Shown: piece after piece, positions 27,300-34,667 of the stretch | Numbering within the stretch: position 1 is the first letter of the stretch | Layout of the letters: every line of letters begins with the position of its first letter | Source of the DNA: an uncultured Collinsella sp. | Lineage (GTDB): Bacteria > Actinomycetota > Coriobacteriia > Coriobacteriales > Coriobacteriaceae | Assembly (NCBI GenBank): GCA_900757205.1 | Contig: CAAENA010000037.1 | Coordinates: 1 to 35,711 of the forward strand | DNA: 35,711 bases | Reading direction: 5' to 3' | Notes under the pieces: generated by a model | What the model saw: only the letters and a program-made list of their open reading frames with translations | What the model was told of the DNA's origin: nothing | The model's database searches: none | Program-made: the position numbers and the translations under genes

Positions 27300-27500
27300 A
27301 ACGGCCGCCTTCACGCCAATCATTACAACCACGTGGACAGTGCGGGCTTCGAGGTCCGCAGCAAGGACGTCCCCCGATGCCCGCAGCGCGGCTGGCAACT
27401 CGTGCTGTGGGTGCGAAACGACACGTTTCTGCAGGGCGCGGCGTGGCGCGAGGGCCCCGGGCGATACGGGCCGATTTGGGCACCCTGCTCACAACGACGA
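27300..27500 (+). pseudogene. Scrap of a C-type Sir2 gene with internal deletions
   Basis: From about 27345 the DNA matches the end-half of Sir2 C: GFEVRSKDVPRCPQRGWQL and RNDTFLQGAAWRE correspond to GFEIRSEDVPRCPHCGWQL and RDDTFLQGAVWRE. Near 27473 it jumps to DNA matching the last codons of that gene (GCCGATTTGGGCACCCTGCTC). A short upstream match around 27314-27334 (CATTACAACC) looks like its N-terminal part. Two large internal deletions and a lost zinc cysteine (CPHC to CPQR) make it non-functional. Confidence 0.7.
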
Positions 27501-27604
27501 TTTGAACGCAAGCGAATTCCCGACAAGCATGACAATGCATATGTCGTCATGCATGTCGGAACATATGACGGCTATCTAGCGTCCAGCCGAGCCATCAATT
27601 AGAC

Positions 27605-27635
27605 TTGACTTCGAGTAACTCGAATGCACTAACCT
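27605..27635 (+). promoter_or_regulatory. Orphan MerR-type promoter/operator
   Basis: TTGACT (27605-27610) and TAACCT (27630-27635) are separated by 19 bases, the long spacer of MerR-controlled promoters. A perfect 15-base palindrome TTCGAGTAACTCGAA (27610-27624) fills the spacer. No intact gene follows: the ~200 bases downstream on the + strand show no convincing coding frame before the convergent HxlR gene. It looks like the front of a lost gene. Confidence 0.55.
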
Positions 27636-27835
27636 GCGGTTTTGTAAGAGGGATACCGCGTAGCAGCGACGAGCTGCACGAGCGGGTCGCTGGAGGGGAC
27701 GTTCGGACCCGAGTCCGAGCACTTTGTCTACAGTTGCCTATACACCACCAACGTTCTGCGAAAGCGACGGCACCTCACGGGAGAACTGCCATCGTACTCG
27801 TCGCCGCGCTCCGCCCCCCCTAAGCGATGTGTCCG
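27636..27835. other. Decayed stretch behind the MerR-type promoter
   Basis: I see no supported gene here. A 72-residue frame exists on the + strand from 27605, but its composition is not protein-like and it overlaps the promoter. Confidence 0.4.
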
Positions 27836-28162
27836 CTACGAAACAATTGTCTTGTAATAAGCGCCGAAGTCTGCCAGCGAGTCCATGATGGGCATCATCT
27901 GGCGGCCGAGCTCGGTAAGGCCATACTCAACGCGGGGAGGATTCTCGCCATAGTCATGGCGAAAGACCAGCCCATCATCCTCCATCTGCCGCAGGCTGTC
28001 GGTAAGCACCTTCTGAGAGATCCCCTCCAGGCTGCGGCGCAACTCGTTGAAACGCCAAGGGCGTACGCGTAAGTTACGAATAATGAGCAGTTTCCACTTG
28101 CCGCCAATGAGCGCTACCGCCGTTGCGACCGGACACTCCGGAAGCTCCTCTTTCGCCATCAT
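27836..28162 (-). CDS. HxlR-family transcriptional regulator
   Basis: The 108-residue protein starts at ATG 28162, eleven bases after AAGGAGG. It shows the HxlR pattern: CPVATAVALIGGKWKLLIIRNL with a conserved N-terminal Cys10, FNELRRSLEGISQKVLTDSLR as the recognition helix region and VEYGLTELGRQMMPIM in the wing. The open frame extends upstream but that part is not HxlR-like. It is divergent from the cupin gene, a common HxlR/target layout; Cys10 could sense oxidants or electrophiles, by analogy with family members. Confidence 0.9.
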   Translation of the reverse strand: MMAKEELPECPVATAVALIGGKWKLLIIRNLRVRPWRFNELRRSLEGISQKVLTDSLRQMEDDGLVFRHDYGENPPRVEYGLTELGRQMMPIMDSLADFGAYYKTIVS

Positions 28163-28313
28163 GGGAGACCCAACCTCCTTGACCATACCGGTTTCACAAA
28201 AAGGTACGCAGTTACAAATATGTGCGTACTCGTATTTGCATGCGCTTTCGCGTTGAATATATCTCACGCAGGAGATGCCTGCAAGGTAAATCAACCCCAA
28301 GAGAGGAACCATT

Positions 28314-28667
28314 ATGGCTAATTATGCAAAGACCCACATCGGCAATGAGAGCCGCGTTGAGCTGCACGAGGTGCTCGGGCTTACCGGGGCAGAGGTGAGT
28401 ATCAACAGTCTTCCCGCCGGCGCTGGCGTTCCGTTCGTCCATGCACACAAGGAAAACGAGGAGATCTATGGCGTGCTCGAGGGCGCAGGCTCGGTCACGA
28501 TCGACGGTGAGGATATCGAGCTTGTGGCCGGCGACTGGCTGCGCATTTCCCCCGCTGCGCATCGTCAGTTCCGCGCCGCGTCCGACTCGGAGATCACATA
28601 CGTCTGCATTCAGGTCAAGCAGGGATCCCTCGATGCCTTCACGGCCGACGACGCCATCATGTTCTAA
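28314..28667 (+). CDS. Small cupin-domain protein
   Basis: A 117-residue single-domain cupin: motif 1 appears as PFVHAHKENEEIYGVLEG and motif 2 as AGDWLRISPAAHRQFRA, with likely metal-binding His43, His45, Glu49 and His82-type residues. AGAGAGGAA precedes the ATG. It is divergent from the HxlR regulator, so probably its target. Its stop overlaps the stop of the convergent TetR gene by two to four bases. The reaction cannot be inferred. Confidence 0.88.
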   Translation: MANYAKTHIGNESRVELHEVLGLTGAEVSINSLPAGAGVPFVHAHKENEEIYGVLEGAGSVTIDGEDIELVAGDWLRISPAAHRQFRAASDSEITYVCIQVKQGSLDAFTADDAIMF

Positions 28668-29221
28668 TTCGCGATTAATCTGCAAGGAGCCGATACCGCC
28701 CGCATGCCCCCTTCGGAATAGGCGCTGAGCAGCTCCTGAGCGTGGGCAAACTCGGGCCCTCGCCTCCAACCGAGCAGACGGTTGACCGCGAGATTTCCCT
28801 GGACGTTGTGGACGAAGAGCAGATAGGCGTCCTCGCGCGAAAGCCCGGTCTCCTCCATGATCGAGGGAACCATCTGCTCAGCGCCGCGCTTGACGACGCG
28901 TTGCGCCACCCGGGCGTACGCGTCGTCATCCGAGTAGAGCAGATAATAGTCATCGTTTGCCGGCGGGCGTTGGCAGAGGGCGCCCGTCCCCGTTCCCTCG
29001 ATCGGCGGCGCCGCCGCCAGGGCCTCGTCGATAAGTGCGTCGAGCAGCGCGAACTTGTCCTCGTAGTGCAAATAGAACGTGCCGCGGTTGATATCGGCGC
29101 AGCGGCAGATATCCGCCACCGTCATCTTCGCGAAACCGACCTCGGCCAGCAGCGAAAAGAACGCCTCCCGTATGACCGAGAGCGTATAGCGTCGGCGACG
29201 ATCGATCTTCCCCGATTCCAT
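28664..29221 (-). CDS. TetR-family regulator of the Sir2 triplet
   Basis: The start is ATG 29221, right after GGAGGGG; the frame is open a little further upstream without a better site. The 185-residue protein has an N-terminal helix-turn-helix: FAKMTVADICRCADINRG then TFYLHYEDKFALLDAL, a typical TetR pattern. The C-terminal ligand/dimer domain is not diagnostic. It is divergent from Sir2 gene A across 143 bases with paired operator-like repeats, so it most likely represses that operon and itself. A paralogue with a frameshift lies at 31952-32513. Confidence 0.88.
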   Translation of the reverse strand: MESGKIDRRRRYTLSVIREAFFSLLAEVGFAKMTVADICRCADINRGTFYLHYEDKFALLDALIDEALAAAPPIEGTGTGALCQRPPANDDYYLLYSDDDAYARVAQRVVKRGAEQMVPSIMEETGLSREDAYLLFVHNVQGNLAVNRLLGWRRGPEFAHAQELLSAYSEGGMRAVSAPCRLIAN

Positions 29222-29364
29222 TGCCCCTCCAATCGCAACGCTCGACAATGCCCAGCAATCGTTCGTTTATCGACGGCGCATCGAAGCTGTTCATTGCTCT
29301 CGCATAAATCAACATGGATACTTTTTATCAACACCTGTTCATAATAGCTGAAAGAAGGTATCCG
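29222..29364. promoter_or_regulatory. Divergent TetR/Sir2 A control region
   Basis: This 143-base gap has the same length as the gap in the second locus copy (32514-32656), with long shared blocks. Two direct repeats related to GTTTATCGACA start at 29265 and 29323, 58 bases apart; the same repeats stand 58 apart in copy 2. They are candidate TetR sites. CATAAT at 29340-29345 may be the -10 of gene A; no good -35 is seen. Confidence 0.5.
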
Positions 29365-30330
29365 GTGACTCTGTACGAGCAGCTCGTTATCGAGCTCACC
29401 AACCGATCGTTTTCCCTTCATGCCGCCTACCGCAGCGGCAGCACGCCCTATGAGCTGAGTGACCGCGAGCCCGAGCCCTACGACCAGCAAATCGAGGACT
29501 TCGCCCGTATGATCGAAGAAGCCGATTGCGTGCTGGTGGGCGGGGCCTCCGGGCTCTCCGCGGCGGGCGGCGGCGACTTCTACTACGAGGACAACGCGAC
29601 CTATCGCAGGCATTTCGGCAAATTCGCCGAGCGTTACGGCTTCAGGGGCGCGTTTGAGGGGTCGACCTACCGCTGGCCCACCGCCGAGGCACGCTGGGGT
29701 TATCTTGCCACCTTCCTCGACACCACACTCAACGCCCCGCTGCGCCAGCCCTACAAGGACCTCGACGCCATTCTTGCCGAGAAGGACTTTTTCGTGCTCA
29801 CCACCAACCAAGACACGCAGTTTGTGAAGATCTACCCCTGGGAGAAGGTGGCCGAGATTCAAGGCGACCACCGCTTTTTCCAGTGCTCCCGTTGCTGTAC
29901 CGACGAGGTGTGGGATGCGGTCGAGCCGGTCTCCCGCATGGTAGAGGCCATGGGAGACGGCCTGGAGGTTCCGACGGAACTCGTGCCACGCTGCCCGCAC
30001 TGCGGGGCAGAGGCGTTCCCTTGGGTTCGCGGCTACGGCAACTTCCTGCAGGGCGAGCTCTACGAGGAGCAGTACCGCAAGGTGTCCGACTGGCTCGACG
30101 CGCATGCGCGGCAGAGAGTCCTTTTCCTTGAGCTGGGCGTGGGCCGCATGACGCCTGCGTTTATCCAGGAGCCGTTCTGGGCTCTCACGGCGCAATTGCC
30201 GCAGGCGAGCTACATCGCCGTAAACAACAAGACGCGCTTTCTGCCCCGTGCGATCGAGGACCGCGGTATGGCGATCCGCGCCGACATCGCCGACGTGCTC
30301 GCCGGCGTACGCAAGACGCTGGGGAGGTAG
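29365..30330 (+). CDS. Sir2-fold protein A (SirTM-like, zinc-binding)
   Basis: I start at GTG 29365 because GAAGG precedes it and the matching codon in the second copy is an ATG with a good site; this gives 321 residues. After a 45-residue N-tail come the Sir2 NAD motif VLVGGASGLSAAGG, TTNQD (146-150, Asn148) and EIQG (164-167). That last position is Gln166 where classic sirtuin deacetylases have His in their HG motif. Zinc-type cysteines are 174, 177/178, 210 and 213. LELGVGRMTPAFIQEPFW and the final NAD-contact region follow. Family knowledge: Gln/Asn-type sirtuins (SirTM) transfer ADP-ribose. First gene of a three-gene operon, three bases before gene B. Confidence 0.88.
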   Translation: MTLYEQLVIELTNRSFSLHAAYRSGSTPYELSDREPEPYDQQIEDFARMIEEADCVLVGGASGLSAAGGGDFYYEDNATYRRHFGKFAERYGFRGAFEGSTYRWPTAEARWGYLATFLDTTLNAPLRQPYKDLDAILAEKDFFVLTTNQDTQFVKIYPWEKVAEIQGDHRFFQCSRCCTDEVWDAVEPVSRMVEAMGDGLEVPTELVPRCPHCGAEAFPWVRGYGNFLQGELYEEQYRKVSDWLDAHARQRVLFLELGVGRMTPAFIQEPFWALTAQLPQASYIAVNNKTRFLPRAIEDRGMAIRADIADVLAGVRKTLGR

Positions 30331-30333
30331 CGC

Positions 30334-31032
30334 ATGAAGACGGCGAAAGCAGTTCGCATAGGCACGGCGCTTTCCGAGGCGGATCTTGTCATCATCGGCG
30401 CCAGCAACGGGCTGGACATGGCAGAGGGGCTCAACCTCTTCCGCGCCGACACCCACTTCCAGGAGGCGTACGGGGACCTCGCCCAGGCAGACGGCATTGG
30501 CTGCATACTGCAGGGGCTCGCTTCCCCAGATGCCAGCGTGCGACGCCGATGGGCCGAGCGGTTTCATCAAAAGGAATATCTCGAATATGAGCCCAGCCCG
30601 CTCATGAACGGGCTGCGGCGTCTTACGGAGCACGCCGACACCTTCGTGGTCACGTGCAACATCGATGGGCACTTCGTGCGCGCTGGGTTCGACGAGGACC
30701 GCGTGCTCGAGACTGAGGGGAGCACGCACACGTCGGTCGACGAGCGGCGCCTCGCCCATCCAGACGCCCTCGCCATGGCACAGCTCGAGGAACTCGAGCG
30801 CCTTGTGCAAGCCCATCGCAACGGAAGGGTCGCCATCCTCGAACTTGGCGTGGGGGTGCGCAACGGCGTCATAAAGCGCATGCTCGCTCAGATCGCGAAC
30901 GCCTGCGAGCACGTCACCTACATCGTGTTCAATTACAGCCAGGCCATGGCGCCCAACGCCTCGTGCGAGACGATTCTCGTTGACGGCGATATGGCCCCGG
31001 CTTTCGAGGAGATCGCCCGATGCCATCCCTAG
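30334..31032 (+). CDS. Sir2-fold protein B (divergent, no zinc module)
   Basis: The 232-residue product shares the Sir2 skeleton with its neighbours: LVIIGASNGLDMAEGLN for the NAD loop, VTCNIDGHF (Asn109, Asp111) and ILELGVGVRNGVIKRML near the C-terminus. The zinc cysteines of A and C are all absent, and the HG-motif position is Glu128 (ETEGS). It is ~50-90 residues shorter because the small zinc domain is missing. It may be a catalytically altered or structural partner of A and C. It starts three bases after A and overlaps C by 13 bases, so translation should be coupled; GGGAGG precedes the ATG inside the end of A. Confidence 0.8.
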   Translation: MKTAKAVRIGTALSEADLVIIGASNGLDMAEGLNLFRADTHFQEAYGDLAQADGIGCILQGLASPDASVRRRWAERFHQKEYLEYEPSPLMNGLRRLTEHADTFVVTCNIDGHFVRAGFDEDRVLETEGSTHTSVDERRLAHPDALAMAQLEELERLVQAHRNGRVAILELGVGVRNGVIKRMLAQIANACEHVTYIVFNYSQAMAPNASCETILVDGDMAPAFEEIARCHP

Positions 31033-31868
31033 AAAGAGAAGCGATAAGGCTTCGAAGTCTTATCGACGATGCCGACGCCATCATCGTCGGCATCGGCTCG
31101 GGCATGTCGAGCGCCGCCGGGTTCAACCATTACAACCGCGCAGGCATGACGCGCGCCGGAATGGAGGACTGGCAGCAGGCCTTTGGCTTCAAGAGCCTTT
31201 TCGACGGCTTCTACCACCTCTACCCCAGCCTCGAGCAGCAATGGGCCTACTACGCGCGATATATCGATTTCATGCTGCGCGAGCCGACCTCGCAGCCCTA
31301 TCTCGACCTACGGTCCCTCATCGGCCATAAGGACTACTTCATCCTGAGCACCAATGTAGACACCCAAGTCGAGAAGACGTTTCCCACCGAGAGGATCTGC
31401 AACTATCAGGGAAGCTTCGCGCACCTTCAATGCAAGCAGCCATGCTGCGACGAGCTCTTCGAGGCGAGCCCCTACGTCGAGCGCATGCTCGCGGGCATGG
31501 CGGGGTTCGAGATCCGCAGCGAGGATGTCCCCCGATGCCCGCACTGCGGCTGGCAGCTTGTGCCGTGGGTGCGCGACGACACGTTTCTGCAGGGTGCGGT
31601 ATGGCGCGAGAGCCTCGGACGATACGAGCGCTTCGTGCGCGAGCGCAGCGATCGCCGCGTGCTGTTGCTGGAGCTCGGCGCGGGCGAGATGACCCCCGGC
31701 ATCATCACGCTCCCGTTCTGGAGCATGACCGCGAAGCTGCCGGATGCGCACCTTTTGAGCGTAAACATCTCGGGCGGTTCGGCTCCGTTGCAGCTTGGAA
31801 GCAAGGCAGGGGCGATCCAGGCCGATTTGGGCGCCCTGCTCTCGGTGGCGCGGGCAGGTGGCGAGTAA
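31020..31868 (+). CDS. Sir2-fold protein C (SirTM-like, zinc-binding)
   Basis: The 282-residue protein has IIVGIGSGMSSAAGFNHY (22-39), STNVD (110-114, Asn112) and NYQGS, again with Gln130 at the sirtuin His position. Zinc-type cysteines are 138, 142/143, 173 and 176. LELGAGEMTPGIITLPFWSM and an N-I-S NAD-contact region follow. It begins 13 bases inside gene B. A nearly identical but 5'-truncated copy is at 34668-35361 and a smaller scrap at 27.3 kb. Substrate unknown; ADP-ribosyl transfer is a family-based guess. Confidence 0.88.
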   Translation: MPSLEREAIRLRSLIDDADAIIVGIGSGMSSAAGFNHYNRAGMTRAGMEDWQQAFGFKSLFDGFYHLYPSLEQQWAYYARYIDFMLREPTSQPYLDLRSLIGHKDYFILSTNVDTQVEKTFPTERICNYQGSFAHLQCKQPCCDELFEASPYVERMLAGMAGFEIRSEDVPRCPHCGWQLVPWVRDDTFLQGAVWRESLGRYERFVRERSDRRVLLLELGAGEMTPGIITLPFWSMTAKLPDAHLLSVNISGGSAPLQLGSKAGAIQADLGALLSVARAGGE

Positions 31869-31903
31869 CGCGGAGCGGTAGACGCGCAATGAGGTTTTAG
31901 CCG

Positions 31904-31933
31904 CAGCCTCCGAACGAGAGGGCTCGGAGGCTG
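31904..31933. terminator. Hairpin after the Sir2 triplet
   Basis: CAGCCTCCGA (31904-31913) pairs perfectly with TCGGAGGCTG (31924-31933) around a ten-base loop. It lies between Sir2 C and the convergent TetR copy; no T-run follows. Confidence 0.6.
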
Positions 31934-31951
31934 GTATTCCTGAATCGCAGG

Positions 31952-32513
31952 TCACGATGGGTTATCGGAATCGCGAAGAGCGGATACCGCCAGTAAGCCC
32001 CCTTCGGAATAGGCGTTGAGCAGCTCCTGGGCATGGGCGAACTCGGGGCCTCGTCTCCAGCCGAGCAGGCGGTTGACGGCCAGATTGCCCTGGACGTTGT
32101 GGACGAAGAGCAGGAAGGCGTCTTCGCGTGAAAGCCCTGTTTTTCTCCATGACCCAGGGAACCATCTGCTCCGCTCCGCGTTCTATGACGCGCTGGGCTA
32201 CGCGAGCGTATGCGTCGCTGTCCGAATAAAGCAGGCGATAATCGTCGTCTGCCGGCGGACGCTGGCAAAGCGTTGCCGATTCAACCCCCTCAAGCGGGGG
32301 AGCCGCTGCCAATGCCTCGTCGATAAGCGCATCGAGCAGCGCGTACTTATCCTCGTAATGCAGATAGAACGTTCCCCGGTTGATCTCGGCGCGGCGGCAG
32401 ATGTCCGCCACCGTCATCTTCGCGAAGCCGACCTCGGCCAGCAGCGCGAAGAACGCCTCCTGTATGACCGAGAGGGTGTAGCGCCGCCGGCGGTCGATCT
32501 TGGTTTCTCCCAT
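31952..32513 (-). pseudogene. TetR paralogue with a frameshift
   Basis: From ATG 32513 (GGAGAGG upstream) the product matches the TetR regulator at 28664 through AEQMVPWVMEK, then the frame breaks. A run of five T on the + strand (32140-32144) replaces what would be four; removing one base restores TGLSREDAFLLFVHNVQGN, LLGWRRGPEFAHAQELL and a stop at 31952. The unrepaired frame runs on to 31962 with an Arg-rich tail unlike TetR. Its helix-turn-helix is intact, so a short DNA-binding product could still be made. Confidence 0.75.
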
Positions 32514-32656
32514 CGCCTCTCCAATCTGAGCCGTTTGACAATGTCCAGTAGCTGTTCGTTTATCGACAGGTGCACGCGTTTGTTCATTGCCCCTGCGAAA
32601 ATCAACAAGGATACTGTTTATAGACACCTGTTTTTTATAGCTGAAAGGGAGCACGG
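32514..32656. promoter_or_regulatory. Second-copy TetR/Sir2 control region
   Basis: Same length (143 bases) and clearly related sequence as 29222-29364. The repeat GTTTAT(C/A)GACA occurs at 32558 and 32616, 58 bases apart, and the second forms an imperfect palindrome TGTTTATAGACA. It would now drive a truncated Sir2 A and the radical SAM pair. Confidence 0.5.
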
Positions 32657-32857
32657 ATGACCCTGTGCGAGAAGCTCGGCATCGGGCTTGTCAGCCGATC
32701 GTTTTCCCATCGGGCCGTCTATCGAAACGGCGGCACGTCATACGATTTGAGCGATTGCGAGCCTGCTGCTTGCAAGCAAGATATCGAGGTTTTTGCCCGC
32801 AAGGTGGGGGAGGCTGATTGCGTGTTTACGGGAGAGGCAGGTAGGCAGGCGTTATGA
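32657..32857 (+). pseudogene. Truncated Sir2 A copy
   Basis: The 66 residues align with the start of Sir2 A: RSFSHRAVYRNGGTSYDLSD against RSFSLHAAYRSGSTPYELSD, and KVGEADCVFTGEAG against MIEEADCVLVGGAS. It stops just at the NAD loop. GAAAGGGAG precedes the ATG. Its stop codon overlaps the start codon of the radical SAM gene (ATGA). Confidence 0.75.
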
Positions 32858-33543
32858 GCATCTGCATCAAAAATCAGATTCAGAATATGAATATCGTCAT
32901 CGGCTGCACGGTGGGGTGTCCATATTGCTATGCCCGTAACAATGTGAAACGTTGGCATATGATTGACGACTTCGCTGATCCTGCGTTCTTCCCGAGCAAG
33001 CTCAAGATGATGGAAAAGAAACGCCCGCAGAACTTTCTCCTTACCGGCATGAGCGATCTCTCCGGGTGGAAGCTGGAATGGCGAGACGAGGTATTTGCAA
33101 AGATCCATGAGAATCCACAGCATCAGTTCCTGTTCCTGACCAAGAGACCCGATTTGCTGGATTTAGATACCGACCTGGAAAACGCATGGTTCGGCGTTAC
33201 GGTGACGAGGAAAGCGGAGCTGTGGCGTATCGACGCCCTTCGGAAAAACGTCAAAGCAAATCACTTCTTCGTTACTTTTGAGCCGCTATTCGACGATCCC
33301 GGTACGGTCGACCTTTCCGGAATCAACTGGATCGTCGTCGGTACCATGACCGGGGCGCAGAGCAGGAAGGTTCATACGGAACCGGAGTGGGCATGGTCTT
33401 TGACGGACCAGGCGCACGCGCTTGGCATTCCAATGTTTATGAAGGAAGACCTCGTCTCTGTCATAGGGGACGAAAACATGATTCAGGAATTGCCGGAAGA
33501 ATTCGAAAGAGTGCTGGAGGTGCAGAGAACATGGCGGAAGTGA
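32854..33543 (+). CDS. Radical SAM mobile pair protein A (DUF5131-like)
   Basis: The 229-residue protein has a radical SAM cluster motif CTVGCPYC with Cys18, Cys22 and Cys25 in NMNIVIGCTVGCPYCYARN, then LTGMSDLSGWK, FLFLTKRPDLL, WFGVTVT and VGTMTGAQSRKV, a pattern of the DUF5131 / phage Gp37-like group. From memory, such genes form a conserved mobile pair with the following gene, often with a MarR regulator that is absent here. The base composition is more AT-rich than neighbours and the pair interrupts the second Sir2 locus, which supports transfer. Its reaction is unknown. Confidence 0.82.
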   Translation: MSICIKNQIQNMNIVIGCTVGCPYCYARNNVKRWHMIDDFADPAFFPSKLKMMEKKRPQNFLLTGMSDLSGWKLEWRDEVFAKIHENPQHQFLFLTKRPDLLDLDTDLENAWFGVTVTRKAELWRIDALRKNVKANHFFVTFEPLFDDPGTVDLSGINWIVVGTMTGAQSRKVHTEPEWAWSLTDQAHALGIPMFMKEDLVSVIGDENMIQELPEEFERVLEVQRTWRK

Positions 33544-34439
33544 TCGATGGAATCCTCATCAATGAGGTGGAAGCAAAGAACATCATGACCAAGTCCAGCC
33601 TGCCGGTAGGCGGCTACTCGGTCAATCCCTATGTAGGCTGCACGCATGCCTGCAAGTATTGCTATGCCTCCTTTATGAAGCGCTTTACCGGACACAAGGA
33701 GGAATGGGGCACCTTTCTTGATGTGAAGCATTGGCCGGAAATCAAGAATCCGAAGAAATACGCTGGACAGCGGGTGGTTATCGGTTCTGTGACGGATGGC
33801 TACAATCCACAGGAGGAGCGATTCGGGAATACCAGGAAACTCCTGGAGCAGCTGATTGGCAGCGATGCAGATATTCTGATCTGCACAAAGTCCGATCTTG
33901 TGGTACGGGATATCGATCTGCTGAAGAGGCTTGGACGAGTGACCGTTTCATGGTCGATCAACACGCTGGATGAGAACTTCAAGAACGATATGGACTCCGC
34001 GTCGAGCATCGAGCGTCGTATCGCTGCTATGAAGCAGGTGTATGACGAAGGTATCCGTACGGTCTGCTTCGTGTCCCCGGTATTTCCCGGCATCACGGAT
34101 TTTGAGATGATTTTTGAGCGAGTAAAAGATCGGTGCGATTTGTTTTGGCTCGAAAATCTCAATCTTCGGGGTGGTTTCAAAAAAGCGATCCTGGATTATA
34201 TCGCCGAGAAACATCCCAATCTCGTACCGCTTTACGATGAGATCTATAACAAGCGCAACCGTAGCTATTTTGAAGCGCTTGAAGTAAAAGCCGAGGAAAT
34301 GGCCAAGAAGTACGATTGCCCCTTTGTGGACAACGAAATGCCTTATGGCAGAGTCCCCCAGGGGCATCCGGTGATCGTGGACTACTTCTATCACGAGGAA
34401 GTCCGAGGGTCAGATAATAGCGGAAAAAGAAATCGTTAA
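33531..34439 (+). CDS. Radical SAM mobile pair protein B (SPL-like)
   Basis: The ATG at 33531, ten bases after GGAGG and 13 bases inside the previous gene, gives 302 residues. The cluster motif is CTHACKYC (Cys37, 41, 44) in NPYVGCTHACKYCYASFMKRF. VVIGSVTDGYNPQEERFGNTRKLLE and ICTKSDLVVRDIDLLK are typical of spore-photoproduct-lyase-like radical SAM proteins. It should be made together with protein A. AT-rich codon use contrasts with the flanking genes. Function of the pair is unknown. Confidence 0.85.
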   Translation: MAEVIDGILINEVEAKNIMTKSSLPVGGYSVNPYVGCTHACKYCYASFMKRFTGHKEEWGTFLDVKHWPEIKNPKKYAGQRVVIGSVTDGYNPQEERFGNTRKLLEQLIGSDADILICTKSDLVVRDIDLLKRLGRVTVSWSINTLDENFKNDMDSASSIERRIAAMKQVYDEGIRTVCFVSPVFPGITDFEMIFERVKDRCDLFWLENLNLRGGFKKAILDYIAEKHPNLVPLYDEIYNKRNRSYFEALEVKAEEMAKKYDCPFVDNEMPYGRVPQGHPVIVDYFYHEEVRGSDNSGKRNR

Positions 34440-34488
34440 ACGGAAACCGACGACGATTCGCTCGAGCGATTAGCGTCCACGCGTGGCT

Positions 34489-34581
34489 TCTGCCGATTGG
34501 CGCAACGGGCGACAGATTAAGGGATCGCTCGGGCGGATGATCCCGCTGCAGTACAGGCGGTCGCTCAATTTAGCGGCATGA
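34489..34581 (+). pseudogene. 3' remnant of an IS3-family transposase
   Basis: One frame reads DWRNGRQIKGSLGRMIPLQY followed by RRSLNLAA and a stop at 34579-34581. This matches the last residues of IS3-type integrase-domain transposases, which end in RIK..LG.MSP..YR.S-type sequence. The rest of the element is missing. It lies between the radical SAM pair and the truncated Sir2 C copy. No inverted repeat could be identified. Confidence 0.6.
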
Positions 34582-34667
34582 GCGTTTTCGCACGGAAAAC
34601 CAGTATCCCCTGTGCCGAGTTTAATCGTAGCGAATACAATGGGCACTGAGCATCAATCGAAAGTAGT

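Noticed and set aside
28164..28312. Longer N-terminus for the HxlR gene
   Set aside because: The extension is Cys/Tyr-rich and unlike the family, and would run into the cupin promoter; the ATG after AAGGAGG is better.
29122..31026. 634-residue reverse-strand frame over TetR and Sir2 genes
   Set aside because: Spans divergent genes and their control region; no domain recognised.
32139..32145. Programmed frameshift in the TetR copy
   Set aside because: No slippery heptamer or downstream structure is evident, and neighbouring genes of this copy are also broken; simple decay is more likely.
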